Source of the DNA: Pseudomonas sp. 14P_8.1_Bac3
GTDB taxonomy: Bacteria > Pseudomonadota > Gammaproteobacteria > Pseudomonadales > Pseudomonadaceae
Assembly (NCBI RefSeq): GCF_025466085.1
Contig: NZ_JANLOD010000021.1
Span: 1-64,000 of the forward strand
Direction of reading: 5' to 3'
DNA length: 64,000 nucleotides
Shown here: positions 1 to 8,968 of the stretch, piece by piece
How the letters are laid out: every line of letters starts with the position of its first letter
How positions within the stretch are numbered: the first letter of the stretch is position 1
Translations under genes and position numbers: made by a program
Notes under the pieces: model-generated
Told to the model about the DNA's origin: nothing
Seen by the model: the letters and a program-made list of their open reading frames with translations, nothing else
The model's database searches: none

Positions 1-37
1 CTCCCACATGGGATTCGTGTTTGTTTGAGGATTTTCT

Positions 38-1378
38 GTGCGTTCACTGTTCTGGCGTATCCTGGCCAGCTTCTGGCTGGCCATCGCTCTGGTTGCAGGA
101 CTGTCCATTCTGCTCGGGCACATGCTCAACCAGGACGCGTGGATTCTCAGCCGCCACCCGGGCCTCAACACCCTGGCCGAACAATGGACGCAAACCTACG
201 AAGCCCAAGGCGAAGAAGCGGCCCAAGACATCCTGGAACAGCGCAAACGCCAGTATCACATCGACGTGCAAGTGCTCAACGAGAGCGGCGACCCGGTCGT
301 CCGCGGCACCTTCCCACGCCGAGCGGCAGCCTTCGAAGCGCGGCAGAATAACGATGACCGGCGCCTGCCCTGGCGGCGCCTGACCGACGAATACACCAGC
401 GCCAAGACCGGCGACACTTACCTGCTGATCTACCGCATTCCGCACCCCGAACTCGACGCCTGGCACCGCGAAAGCCTTCTCTGGCCGCTCAGTGCGCTGG
501 GGATCGCGCTGGTGGTGCTGACCCTTTTCAGCCTGTTCGTGACCCTGTCCATCACCCGACCGCTGAGCCGTTTGCGCGGCGCGGTGCACGATCTGGGGCA
601 AACCACCTATCAACAGAACAGCCTGGTGAAGCTGGCCAACCGTCGCGATGAATTTGGCGTGCTGGCCACCGACTTCAACCGCATGGGCGCACGCTTGCAA
701 AGTCTGATCGGCAGCCAGCGGCAACTCTTGCGCGATGTGTCACACGAACTGCGCTCACCCCTCGCCCGGTTGCGGATTGCGCTGGCGTTGGCCGAGCGGG
801 CCAGCCCCGAAGAACGGGAAAAACTCGCGCCGCGCCTGACCCGCGAATGCGACCGATTGGAGGCGCTAATCAGCGAAATTCTAGTGCTGGCGCGGGTCGA
901 TGCCGACAACGCCGGCGCGGAAGACGTTGACCTGAATGCCCTGCTCAATACGCTGCAAAAAGATGCGCAACTGGGTTCGCCGGAGCAGACCGTTCGCCTC
1001 GACGCCGAACCGCATCTGAACCTCAAGGGTTGGCCAACGATGATCGAACGCGCCGTGGACAACCTACTGCGCAACGCTCAGCGCTTTAACCCGGTGGGGC
1101 AATCGATTGAAATGCAGGCGATGCGGCAGGGCGAGCGGATAGTGATCAGCGTGCGCGACCATGGACCGGGTGTGATGGCCGAGCATTTGGATCAGTTGGG
1201 CGAACCGTTCTACCGGGCGCCGGGGCAGACCGCAGCGGGGCATGGCCTGGGCCTGGCGATTGCGCGGCGCGCGGCGGAGCGACATGGCGGGAGCCTGGTG
1301 TTGGCGAATCATCCGCAAGGCGGGTTTATCGCGAGCCTGGAATTGCCGTTGGTGCCCGGGGCCGTGGTTCAACCGTAA
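38..1378 (+). CDS. cpxA: CpxA-like envelope-stress sensor histidine kinase
   Basis: This is a 446-residue inner-membrane sensor kinase that should phosphorylate a partner response regulator. It starts at a GTG seven bases after GAGG. There is a membrane segment at about residues 8-28, a periplasmic part to about 145, a second membrane segment at about 150-170, then HAMP. The H-box DVSHELRSPLARL follows at about 235, with an N-box (NLLRNAQRF) and G-boxes (DHGPGV, GHGLGLAIA), so all catalytic motifs are present. The sequence and the nearby nitroreductase and trkH resemble the P. aeruginosa PA3206-PA3210 block, which suggests CpxA. The cognate regulator is probably upstream, outside the window; the first bases look like the end of a REP element. 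The kinase call is firm and the CpxA name rests on resemblance and context. Confidence 0.85.
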   Translation: MRSLFWRILASFWLAIALVAGLSILLGHMLNQDAWILSRHPGLNTLAEQWTQTYEAQGEEAAQDILEQRKRQYHIDVQVLNESGDPVVRGTFPRRAAAFEARQNNDDRRLPWRRLTDEYTSAKTGDTYLLIYRIPHPELDAWHRESLLWPLSALGIALVVLTLFSLFVTLSITRPLSRLRGAVHDLGQTTYQQNSLVKLANRRDEFGVLATDFNRMGARLQSLIGSQRQLLRDVSHELRSPLARLRIALALAERASPEEREKLAPRLTRECDRLEALISEILVLARVDADNAGAEDVDLNALLNTLQKDAQLGSPEQTVRLDAEPHLNLKGWPTMIERAVDNLLRNAQRFNPVGQSIEMQAMRQGERIVISVRDHGPGVMAEHLDQLGEPFYRAPGQTAAGHGLGLAIARRAAERHGGSLVLANHPQGGFIASLELPLVPGAVVQP

Positions 1379-1383
1379 CCCCT

Positions 1384-1473
1384 TGTGGGAGCGGGCTTGC
1401 TCGCGAAGGCGGTGTGTCAATCAAAGCATTTGCCAATCGACATACCGCCTTCGCGAGCAAGCCCGCTCCCACA
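1384..1473. repeat. Paired REP element (REPIN-like), TGCTCGC class
   Basis: Two inverted copies of a REP sequence with the core GAGCGGGCTTGCTCGC flank a spacer of about 40 bases. The pair sits between the convergent cpxA and nitroreductase genes and can fold into a long hairpin. It may act as a shared 3' end for both transcripts. Confidence 0.85.
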
Positions 1474-1488
1474 CATCAGGCGCTGATG

Positions 1489-2055
1489 TCAGGTCTTATC
1501 GGGCCAGGCGCTGACGAACTCGGCCAGATCAACCTTCTCCGCCACCCGCGGTTCTTTCTGCGGCGTACCCAGGTACAGGAACGCGATCACCTGCTCCCCT
1601 TCCGCCAAGCCCAGGCCTTTGGCCACGTGCGCCGAATACGCCAGCTCACCCGTCCGCCATACCGCACCAATGCCTTGCGCATACGCGGCCAGCAAAATCC
1701 CGTGCGCCGCACAACCCGCCGCCAGCAGTTGCTCGGACTTCGGGTATTTGACGTGATCCTGCAAGCGCGCGATCACCACCACCACCAGCGGCGCCCGCAG
1801 CGGGCCATTGCGCGCCTTGTCCACGGCGGCTTCGGTCACCTCACTGTCCTGCAGTTTCGCCGCTTCGGCCAGCAGCTCGCCCATTTGCTCACGAGCCGCA
1901 CCTTCCACCGTCAGGAAGCGCCAAGGCTGCAAGTGGCCATGGTCCGGCGCACGCATTGCAGCGTTGAACAGCACTTCACGCTGCTCGGCGGTCGGGGCCG
2001 GATCGAGCAATCGTGGAACAGAAACACGGTTGAGCAAAGCGTCGAGAGCCTGCAT
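1489..2055 (-). CDS. Nitroreductase family protein (YdjA-like)
   Basis: This 188-residue protein belongs to the short FMN-dependent nitroreductases of the YdjA type, which use NAD(P)H to reduce nitro or quinone-like substrates. Family marks include the N-terminal APDHGHLQPWRF segment, which contributes to the flavin pocket, and the GIGAVWRTG motif near residue 135. The length agrees with E. coli YdjA (about 183 residues). The real substrate cannot be inferred. It is convergent with cpxA and divergent from trkH, with a 121-base shared upstream gap. Confidence 0.85.
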   Translation of the reverse strand: MQALDALLNRVSVPRLLDPAPTAEQREVLFNAAMRAPDHGHLQPWRFLTVEGAAREQMGELLAEAAKLQDSEVTEAAVDKARNGPLRAPLVVVVIARLQDHVKYPKSEQLLAAGCAAHGILLAAYAQGIGAVWRTGELAYSAHVAKGLGLAEGEQVIAFLYLGTPQKEPRVAEKVDLAEFVSAWPDKT

Positions 2056-2176
2056 CGGCCACCTCCTGAAAAATGTGTGCGGCTATTCTAGCGGCAAGCG
2101 GCCGGCGGTGCCGGTTTACATGCCCTGCCCCACGGGTAGAATGGCGCCCTTCCCACTTTCAGCCCGAGCGGACTTC

Positions 2177-3631
2177 ATGGCGTTGCCAACCTTACGGACG
2201 ATTGGTTTCATCATCGGGCTCTTCCTGATCACGCTGGCGATCGCCATGGTCGTGCCCATGGCCACGCTGGTGATTTTCGAGCGCACCGGCGACCTGCCGT
2301 CGTTCCTCTGGGCCAGCATGATCACCTTCGTCGCCGGCCTGGCGCTGGTCATCCCCGGGCGCCCCGAACACGTGCACCTGCGCCCGCGGGACATGTACCT
2401 GCTGACGGTCAGCAGTTGGCTGGTGGTGTGCATTTTCGCCGCGCTGCCGTTCCTGTTGACCCAGCACATCAGCTACACCGACTCGTTCTTCGAAAGCATG
2501 TCCGGCATCACCGCCACCGGTTCCACGGTGCTCACGGGGCTGGACAGCATGTCCCCCGGCATTCTGATGTGGCGCTCGCTGCTGCACTGGATTGGCGGCA
2601 TCGGCTTCATCGGCATGGCCGTCGCGATTCTGCCGCTGCTGCGCATCGGCGGCATGCGGCTGTTTCAGACCGAGTCGTCGGACCGTTCGGAAAAAGTCAT
2701 GCCCCGTTCGCACATGGTGGCGCGCCTGATCGTAGCGGCGTACGTCGGCATCACCATTGTCGGCAGCCTGGCGTTCTGGTGGGCCGGGATGAGCCCGTTC
2801 GATGCGATCAACCACGCGATGTCGGCGATTTCCACTGGTGGTTTTTCCACCTCGGATCAGTCCCTGGCCAAGTGGCAGCAACCGGCGGTGCACTGGGTGG
2901 CGATCGTCATCATGATTCTCGGCAGCCTGCCGTTCACCCTGTACGTGGCGACCTTGCGCGGCAACCGTCGGGCGTTGATCAAGGACCAGCAGGTGCAAGG
3001 CTTGCTCGGCATGTTGCTGGTGACGTGGCTGGTACTCGGCACCTGGTACTGGTGGACCACCAACCTGCATTGGCTGGACGCGCTGCGGCACGTTGCGCTG
3101 AACGTGACCTCCGTGGTGACCACTACAGGCTTTGCGCTCGGGGACTACAGCCTCTGGGGCAATTTCTCGCTGATGCTGTTCTTCTACCTGGGGTTTGTCG
3201 GCGGCTGCTCGGGATCGACGGCGGGCGGGATCAAGATTTTCCGCTTCCAGGTTGCCTACATCCTGCTCAAGGCCAACCTTAACCAGCTGATTCATCCGCG
3301 CGCGGTGATCAAGCAGAAATACAACGGTCACCGTCTCGACGAGGAAATCGTGCGCTCGATCCTGACGTTCTCGTTTTTCTTCGCCATCACCATCTGCGTG
3401 ATCGCCTTGCTCTTGTCGCTGCTCGGCGTCGACTGGATGACCGCCTTGACCGGCGCGGCCAGCACCGTGTCCGGGGTCGGCCCGGGACTGGGTGAGACCA
3501 TCGGCCCGGCCGGTAACTTCGCCAGCCTGCCGGACGCCGCCAAGTGGATTCTCTCGTTCGGCATGCTGCTCGGCCGACTGGAGATCATTACCGTGTTTGT
3601 TCTGTGTATTCCGGCGTTCTGGCGTCACTGA
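2177..3631 (+). CDS. trkH: Trk potassium uptake system membrane subunit TrkH
   Basis: This 484-residue integral membrane protein is the K+-translocating subunit of the Trk system and works with the cytoplasmic TrkA (not in the window). Four selectivity-filter-type loops are visible: SGITATGSTV, SAISTGGFS, TSVVTTTGF and ASTVSGVGPG. The segment GGCSGSTAGGIKIFR is a strongly conserved TrkH signature. An in-frame open frame extends further upstream, but the ATG at 2177 gives the standard TrkH N-terminus (MALPTLRTIGFIIG), so I chose it. Its 3' end overlaps the convergent araC-type gene by 44 bases. Confidence 0.93.
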   Translation: MALPTLRTIGFIIGLFLITLAIAMVVPMATLVIFERTGDLPSFLWASMITFVAGLALVIPGRPEHVHLRPRDMYLLTVSSWLVVCIFAALPFLLTQHISYTDSFFESMSGITATGSTVLTGLDSMSPGILMWRSLLHWIGGIGFIGMAVAILPLLRIGGMRLFQTESSDRSEKVMPRSHMVARLIVAAYVGITIVGSLAFWWAGMSPFDAINHAMSAISTGGFSTSDQSLAKWQQPAVHWVAIVIMILGSLPFTLYVATLRGNRRALIKDQQVQGLLGMLLVTWLVLGTWYWWTTNLHWLDALRHVALNVTSVVTTTGFALGDYSLWGNFSLMLFFYLGFVGGCSGSTAGGIKIFRFQVAYILLKANLNQLIHPRAVIKQKYNGHRLDEEIVRSILTFSFFFAITICVIALLLSLLGVDWMTALTGAASTVSGVGPGLGETIGPAGNFASLPDAAKWILSFGMLLGRLEIITVFVLCIPAFWRH

Positions 3632-4649
3632 CCCGGTTCGGCGCTTCCATCAGTCGCACCCGGTATTCGCCGGGGGTGGCATCGAACCAGCGGCGGAAGG
3701 CGCGGAAGAAATTGCTCGGGTCGGCGAATCCCAGCAGGTAGGCGATTTCCAGCAGGGTCATGGCGGGTTGCGCGAGGTATTGCTCGGCCAGTTCGCGGCG
3801 GGTGTCATCGAGCAGTGTCTGGAAGCTCGTGCCTTCTTCCTGCAAGCGCCGCTGCAGGGTCCGCTGCGACAAGTGCAGCGTTTGCGCCACGGTGTCGCGC
3901 TTGGGCTCACCCTGAGGCAGCAAGCGGCACAGCACCTGGCGCGCCTTGTGGGTCACGCGGCTCTCGGAAAACCGCGCCAGGTATTCCCCGGCAAAACGAT
4001 CATGCAGCAACGCCATGGCTTCGTTGGCGGTTGGCAGTGGCTCTTCCATGTCGGCGCGTTCGAAGATCAGCGCATCATACGGTGCGTTGAACACCAACGG
4101 CGCGTGGAAAGCCTGTTTATAGGGTTCGAGATCGGCGGGCTGTTCGCCCTGTACCAGCACCTTGCGCGGTTGCAGGGTGCGTCCGGTCAGCCAGCCACAC
4201 AGCGCGAGGGCACAGGCCAGCGAGGCTTCGGCACTTTGCCGGGTCGGTGGCAGGTGGTCGCCGTGGACGGTCAGGATCAGCGCGTAACCTTCGTCCAGCA
4301 GGCGGAAACTCAGGTCGGCACTTTCGGCAATGATTCGCTGATAACGCACCAGCCGCTTGAAGCCTTCGGCCAGGGTGTTACTGGACATCAAGGCGTAGCC
4401 GGCGACATGGAAGGAGGCCGGTCGCACCACCTTGCCCATGTTCAGGCCGATCGCCGGGTTACCGGACAGCTCGACGGCGCGCTGCCAGAGTCGCGTCATG
4501 GAATCTTGCGGGAAGCGCGCATCCGGATCGTCCAGTGACGCGTAGTCGAGCCCCAGCTGTTTGAACAGAACCCGGCAATCCAGGCCGTCCATCTCCAGTG
4601 CTTTGACAATCCCCATCGCCCAGCTTGCAGAAGTCGTTCGTTCGCTCAT
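3588..4649 (-). CDS. AraC-family regulator with arabinose-binding-like N-terminal domain
   Basis: This 353-residue protein has an N-terminal effector-binding domain of the type found in OruR/ArgR-like and other Pseudomonas AraC proteins (about residues 20-210). A C-terminal double helix-turn-helix lies at about 245-340. The DNA-binding part shows VAQTLHLSQRTLQRRLQEEG and the second-helix signature AYLLGFADPSNFFRAFRRW. Regulators of this class usually activate a neighbouring catabolic or stress gene; the target is not evident here. The last 44 bases overlap the end of trkH on the opposite strand. It is divergent from the Mpo1-like gene. Confidence 0.88.
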   Translation of the reverse strand: MSERTTSASWAMGIVKALEMDGLDCRVLFKQLGLDYASLDDPDARFPQDSMTRLWQRAVELSGNPAIGLNMGKVVRPASFHVAGYALMSSNTLAEGFKRLVRYQRIIAESADLSFRLLDEGYALILTVHGDHLPPTRQSAEASLACALALCGWLTGRTLQPRKVLVQGEQPADLEPYKQAFHAPLVFNAPYDALIFERADMEEPLPTANEAMALLHDRFAGEYLARFSESRVTHKARQVLCRLLPQGEPKRDTVAQTLHLSQRTLQRRLQEEGTSFQTLLDDTRRELAEQYLAQPAMTLLEIAYLLGFADPSNFFRAFRRWFDATPGEYRVRLMEAPNRVSDARTPEYTEQTR

Positions 4650-4809
4650 GGCGTTTACTTACATGGTGAGCCGCATGCTACGGCCAATTTCCGAAGGATA
4701 CTAAAGTGGCGCCCATTGTCACTGGCTGATGCCAATGATCACTCTAGACTCAAATAAGCTCCCCGCAGAACAACTTGCAGCCAGAACAATAACCACAGAG
4801 ATCGCTGTC

Positions 4810-5121
4810 GTGGAAAACATCAAACGTTTCAATAGCTTCGCTGAGTTTTACCCCTATTACCTGAGTGAACACAGCAACAGCACCTGCCGACGATTGCACT
4901 TTATCGGCACGACCCTGGTTATTTTCATCCTGGCGCTGACCATCGGCAAAGGCGCCTGGCTCTGGCTGTTGGCGCTGCCGTTGGCTGGCTACACCTTCGC
5001 CTGGATCGGGCATTTCTTCTTCGAAAAGAACCGTCCGGCGACGTTTCAACATCCGCTTTACAGCCTGGCCGGCGATTTCGTCATGTATCGCGACATGATC
5101 CTGGGCCGCGTGCCGTTCTAG
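4810..5121 (+). CDS. Mpo1-like / DUF962 membrane protein
   Basis: This small membrane protein of 103 residues starts with the family pattern FNSFAEFYPYYLSEHSN followed by RRLHFIGT, and ends with an HPLYSLAGDF(V)MYRDM segment. Relatives include yeast Mpo1, an Fe-dependent dioxygenase of 2-hydroxy fatty acids. The conserved His residues (H18, H27 and others) are in place. Two to three membrane segments are visible in the middle. The open frame begins at 4729, but homologous proteins start at MENIK, so I chose the GTG at 4810; the start is the weakest part of the call. The bacterial function is not established. Confidence 0.75.
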   Translation: MENIKRFNSFAEFYPYYLSEHSNSTCRRLHFIGTTLVIFILALTIGKGAWLWLLALPLAGYTFAWIGHFFFEKNRPATFQHPLYSLAGDFVMYRDMILGRVPF

Positions 5122-5220
5122 GCCCGAACGGCCAGCAATGCGTCCCGGGCAGCCAGTACGCTGGTGGTAACAGGTCCTACACTGAATAAACCCCTTTCGA
5201 CCAGAACAAGAGGTTGGCCG

Positions 5221-5811
5221 ATGAACGCCAATGCCCGCTTCACCCACATGCAGGACGGCACACAGGAAGACTGGGCGATCATCGCCGCCGACTTCAGTGC
5301 CTATGCCAAGCAATTGCCGACTCGGATTGTGGCGCACCTGAAATTACTGGAGGGTGATTTTGGCGGGTTCCCGGTGGATCGTTTGACCCATTCCCTGCAA
5401 ACCGCCAGCCGCGCCTGGCGTGATGGCCGTGACGAAGAGTACGTGGTCTGCGCCCTGCTGCACGACATCGGTGACACGCTGGGCTCGTACAACCATCCGG
5501 ACATTGCGGCGGCGATTCTCAAGCCGTTCGTCAGCGCCGAGAACCTGTGGATGGTGGAGAAACACGGGATTTTCCAGGGCTATTACTTCTTCCATCACCT
5601 GGGCATGGATCGGCATCTGCGCGAGCAATTCAGCGGTCATTCGCAGTATCAGGCGACCATCGAGTTTTGCGCCAAATATGATGCGGCGGCTTTTGATCCG
5701 GCTTACGAGACGCTGCCGCTGAGTTTCTTCGAGCCGATGATGGAGCGGGTGTTTGCGCAGCCGAAGAATTCGATTTACAAGGCAGCGATGGCGGAATACG
5801 CGCCGGCCTGA
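5221..5811 (+). CDS. HD-domain metal-dependent protein
   Basis: This 196-residue protein has a clear HD metal site: H57, H81-D82 (in ALLHDIGD), then H92, H115, H125-H126 and D154 (in KYDAAAFDP). Most HD proteins hydrolyse phosphate esters. A subgroup (PhnZ, TmpB and myo-inositol oxygenase) binds two irons and oxygenates its substrate, and the 24-residue gap from H57 to H81 and the extra histidines also fit that group. The substrate is unknown. The ATG at 5221 follows an AAGAGG ribosome-binding sequence, so I preferred it to the upstream in-frame start. It stands alone and ends in a REP pair. Confidence 0.8.
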   Translation: MNANARFTHMQDGTQEDWAIIAADFSAYAKQLPTRIVAHLKLLEGDFGGFPVDRLTHSLQTASRAWRDGRDEEYVVCALLHDIGDTLGSYNHPDIAAAILKPFVSAENLWMVEKHGIFQGYYFFHHLGMDRHLREQFSGHSQYQATIEFCAKYDAAAFDPAYETLPLSFFEPMMERVFAQPKNSIYKAAMAEYAPA

Positions 5812-5833
5812 TGGTTTCAGGGTGTCCCTTTAG

Positions 5834-5937
5834 GCCCCTTCGCGGGCAAGCCCGCTCCCACAGGGTTTTTCAGTGTTCACGCAACGTGTGCCACAACAAA
5901 GCATCCTGTGGGAGCGGGCTTGCCCGCGATGGGGCCA
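5834..5937. repeat. Paired REP element, TGCCCGC variant
   Basis: Inverted REP copies (cores CGGGCAAGCCCGCTCC and its complement) lie at each end of a spacer. They sit between the HD gene and the convergent phosphoesterase gene. Confidence 0.8.
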
Positions 5938-5955
5938 GTTCAGACGGTGAAAAAG

Positions 5956-6777
5956 TCAAGCCGGCTCGGCGACCTTCAATGCCTTCAACTCCGCCTCCCG
6001 CGCCTGCGCATCCGCCAACCGATACAACTCGATCGACCCGTCCCAGTGCTCGATCAGCGCCGTACACGACTCCACCCAATCCCCGCAATTCAGGTAATCC
6101 ACCCCGCCAACCTTGCGAATCTCGGCATGGTGAATGTGCCCGCACACCACCCCGTGCAATTCGCGTTTGACGCATTCGTGGGCGATGGCTTCTTCAAAAT
6201 CGCTGATGAAGCTGACGGCGGTTTTCACCTTATGCTTGAGGTACGCCGACAGCGACCAGTAACCATAGCCATAACGGGCACGCCAGTGGTTGAGCCAACG
6301 ATTGAGTGTCAGGGTGAACTCGTAGGCCGAGTCGCCAAGGAAGGCCAGCCAGCGGTGATAGCGGGTGATCACGTCAAACTGGTCGCCGTGGATCACCAGC
6401 AGATGGCGGCCGTCGGCGGTCACGTGCACGGCTTCGTCCACCAGCTGGATGTTGCCCAGGATCAGCTTCGAATAGCGGCGCAGGAATTCATCGTGGTTGC
6501 CGGTGACGTAGATCACCTCGGTGCCACGCTTGCTCATGGTCAGCAGACGCCGGATCACGTTGGTGTGCGCCTGGGGCCAGTACATGCCGCTGCGCAGCTT
6601 CCAGCCGTCGATGATGTCGCCGACCAGGTAGACCTTGTCCGCGTGATAGCCCTTGAGGAATTGCGACAGGTGCTCGGCCTGGCAATCCCGGGTGCCCAGG
6701 TGCACATCAGAAATCCACAAGGTCCGCACACGTTGCTTACGACTGGGTTTGGCGAGCTCGGCGCTGGTCATGGGCAA
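5956..6777 (-). CDS. LpxH-like UDP-2,3-diacylglucosamine diphosphatase family phosphoesterase
   Basis: This 273-residue calcineurin-fold metallophosphoesterase shows the full metal-binding series: SDVHLGTRD (about 22-30), GDIIDGW (about 53), GNHDE (about 93), IHGDQFD (about 128) and GHIHHAE (about 214). The family includes LpxH, which hydrolyses UDP-2,3-diacylglucosamine in lipid A synthesis. The longer form seen here matches the second Pseudomonas paralogue (LpxH2), whose role in lipid A synthesis is doubtful. I therefore assign family only. It is divergent from the AraC-cupin gene at 6907. Confidence 0.88.
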   Translation of the reverse strand: MPMTSAELAKPSRKQRVRTLWISDVHLGTRDCQAEHLSQFLKGYHADKVYLVGDIIDGWKLRSGMYWPQAHTNVIRRLLTMSKRGTEVIYVTGNHDEFLRRYSKLILGNIQLVDEAVHVTADGRHLLVIHGDQFDVITRYHRWLAFLGDSAYEFTLTLNRWLNHWRARYGYGYWSLSAYLKHKVKTAVSFISDFEEAIAHECVKRELHGVVCGHIHHAEIRKVGGVDYLNCGDWVESCTALIEHWDGSIELYRLADAQAREAELKALKVAEPA

Positions 6778-6906
6778 CCCTCTGCGATTGTTTTTGCAAG
6801 CTTGCGCCGCTCGGGTTAATCGACCATGACAGAGCCAAGTCAGTCCTGTGACAACGCGCCATCGCGCCGCCGGTGTAGACTGACGGCCTTACCCGGGAGA
6901 CCTGCG

Positions 6907-7668
6907 ATGAGACCGATCCTCACGCTGCGCCAATACACTCACGACCTGATCGTCCACAGCCACGACCACGCGCAACTGGTGTTCGGGCTCTCGGGCGCGC
7001 TGGATTTCGAGGTCGACGGGCGTGGCAGTCAGGTGGTGCAGCAGAGTTTCGTGGTGGTCCCGTCCGGCTTTCATCATGCCTGTGGCAGCGCCAAAGGCAG
7101 CCGCTGCCTGGTGCTGGATATACCGGACGACGAATGGGTGACGAAGTCCCTTGGCGATCACGCCGATGCCAGCCGCCGCTTGCTCGACAACCCCGGGCGT
7201 CTGCCGCTGGATGCCGGGCAGAGCCAACTGGTGAGCTGGCTGGCGGGCAGCCCCGTCAGCGACCCGCTGATTGCACAACAAGGCGCGGTGTTGCTGCTGG
7301 CCAGTCTCAACAACGCCAAAGCCGACGTGATGGGCGGCCGCCGCCTGCCCTATGCCGCGCTGAATGCGCACATCGATCAACATGCGGCGTATCCGCTGCA
7401 AGTGGCCGATCTGGCGCGCATCGCCGGCCTGTCCAACGCTCGGCTGCATGCGCGGTTTGTCGCGGAATGCGGGCAGACGCCGATGGATTACATCCGTAGC
7501 CGTCGCCTGCATATGGCCGTGAGCCTGTTGCGGGATTCTGCGTTGCCTGTTGGCGAGATCGCCAGCCGGGTTGGCTACAGTTCGCAAAGCGCGTTTTCCG
7601 CGGCGGTGTTACGAGAGTTTGGTGTTTCGCCTGGCAAGTTGCGACGCGAGGCTGGCGACAAAGTTTAA
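6907..7668 (+). CDS. AraC-family regulator with cupin sensor domain
   Basis: The 253-residue protein has an N-terminal cupin domain (HSHDHAQLVFGLSGALDFEV, residues about 15-90) and a C-terminal AraC double helix-turn-helix (about 160-250). The latter includes ADLARIAGLSNARLHARF and ASRVGYSSQSAFSAAVLREFGVSPG. The start at 6907 follows GGGAGA. It lies in the same direction as, and 81 bases ahead of, the EamA transporter gene. Such regulator-transporter pairs are common, and control of the transporter is a reasonable guess. The effector is unknown. Confidence 0.88.
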   Translation: MRPILTLRQYTHDLIVHSHDHAQLVFGLSGALDFEVDGRGSQVVQQSFVVVPSGFHHACGSAKGSRCLVLDIPDDEWVTKSLGDHADASRRLLDNPGRLPLDAGQSQLVSWLAGSPVSDPLIAQQGAVLLLASLNNAKADVMGGRRLPYAALNAHIDQHAAYPLQVADLARIAGLSNARLHARFVAECGQTPMDYIRSRRLHMAVSLLRDSALPVGEIASRVGYSSQSAFSAAVLREFGVSPGKLRREAGDKV

Positions 7669-7749
7669 TAGTTTGCCGACAGACCAGGTGGGGCCGATGC
7701 GATTAAATGTATCCGTCATCCCGGCTCAATACCGCTATCAAGGATCGCA

Positions 7750-8643
7750 ATGACTCCCCGTACCGCCCTTGGCGCCCTGCATATCGGCGCCCTGATGTTT
7801 GGCCTCACCGGTGTTTTCGGCAAACTCGCCGCCGCCTCCCCCGCCGTCATCGTCTTCGGTCGTGCCGCCTTTGCCGTTCTCGCCCTGAGCGTCTTCGCGA
7901 GGTTCGCCAGCCAGACACGCTGGCAGCCACTACGGGCTGTGGATTGGCGTCGCCTGCTGCTCAGCGGCTTGCTGCTGGCCGGGCACTGGGTCAGTTTTTT
8001 CATTGCGGTGAAGGTCGCCGGTGTTGCGATTGCGACCCTGGGTTTTGCCAGTTTCCCCGCGTTTACCGTGATCCTGGAAGGACTGATCTTCCGCGAGCGG
8101 ATTCGCGCCAATGAGATCATTCTGGTGATATTGGTCAGTGTCGGGCTGGTGCTGGTCACGCCGGACTTCGATCTCGCCAGCGGCGCCACTACCGGCCTGC
8201 TATGGGCGGTGGGCTCGGGTCTGTTGTTTGCGCTGCTTTCGCTGACCAACCGCGCCAGTTCCGCAAGTATTCCGCCCGTACAGGCGGCGTTGTGTCAGAA
8301 CGTAGTGGTCGCGTTGTGTCTGCTACCGGTGGCGGCACCGCAACTGAGCGAGGTCCGCGCCATCGACTGGCTGTGGATCAGCCTGCTCGGGGTATTTTGC
8401 ACCGGGGTCGCTCACAGCCTGTTCGTTGCCAGCCTTGCCGTGATCAAGGCGCGCACCGCCGCCGTGGTGTTCGCTTTGGAACCGGTTTACGGCATCACCG
8501 TGGCCTGGCTGCTGTTCAATGAAAACCCGACGTTACGCATGTTGATCGGCGGTGCGTTGATCATCGTGGCGATTGTGGTGTCGAGCAGGCTTTCGGGCGG
8601 TTCGAGCAAGAAGGCAGTAGCCGCCGAAGCCGTGTCTCACTAA
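7750..8643 (+). CDS. EamA/DMT-family transporter
   Basis: This 297-residue protein has about ten hydrophobic segments arranged as two EamA halves, as in RhaT/YdcZ-type drug/metabolite transporters. It should move a small metabolite across the inner membrane, likely outward. An AAGGA ribosome-binding sequence precedes the ATG. It follows an AraC-type regulator. Its last four bases overlap the end of the convergent SelW-like gene. Confidence 0.85.
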   Translation: MTPRTALGALHIGALMFGLTGVFGKLAAASPAVIVFGRAAFAVLALSVFARFASQTRWQPLRAVDWRRLLLSGLLLAGHWVSFFIAVKVAGVAIATLGFASFPAFTVILEGLIFRERIRANEIILVILVSVGLVLVTPDFDLASGATTGLLWAVGSGLLFALLSLTNRASSASIPPVQAALCQNVVVALCLLPVAAPQLSEVRAIDWLWISLLGVFCTGVAHSLFVASLAVIKARTAAVVFALEPVYGITVAWLLFNENPTLRMLIGGALIIVAIVVSSRLSGGSSKKAVAAEAVSH

Positions 8644-8924
8644 GGCCGGTCGTTGTGCCCGAGGTCGCGGTCCGGATCGATCTGGTCGCGGACCCGCTGC
8701 TTCAGCCCCTTGGCCTCCGGGAAACCGCCGTCCGCCTTGCGTTCCCAAATCTGTACGTCGTTACAGGAAATGTGAAATACCCCACCGGTGCCCGGCACCA
8801 GCGACACCTTGCCCAAATCGTCGCCGAACGTACTGAGCAGTTCTTGCGCCAGCCACGCGGCACGCAACAGCCATTGGCATTGCGTGCAGTAGGTGATGAT
8901 GATTTCCGGTTTATGAGGGTTCAT
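8640..8924 (-). CDS. SelT/SelW/SelH-family (Rdx) thioredoxin-like protein
   Basis: This 94-residue protein begins with IIITYCTQCQWLLRAAWLAQELL, a CxxC motif (CTQC) at the usual place in selenoprotein-W-like proteins. The GTGGVFHISCNDVQIWERKADGGFPEAKGLKQRVRD segment also matches the Rdx family. Selenoprotein homologues use Sec in the first Cys position; here both are ordinary cysteines. Its function is thought to be a redox one and is otherwise unknown. It ends four bases inside the convergent EamA gene. Confidence 0.85.
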   Translation of the reverse strand: MNPHKPEIIITYCTQCQWLLRAAWLAQELLSTFGDDLGKVSLVPGTGGVFHISCNDVQIWERKADGGFPEAKGLKQRVRDQIDPDRDLGHNDRP

Positions 8925-8968
8925 GACGGCGACACTCCTGAGCCATAGGGCGCCGTCATGATAGAGGT

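Noticed and set aside
2192..3628. 478-codon minus-strand open frame over trkH
   Set aside because: The sequence is full of H, Q, R and G, typical of an antisense shadow. TrkH on the plus strand is well supported by its pore loops.
8640..8924. A selenoprotein gene suspected for the SelW-like protein
   Set aside because: The motif reads CTQC with ordinary cysteine codons and there is no in-frame TGA.
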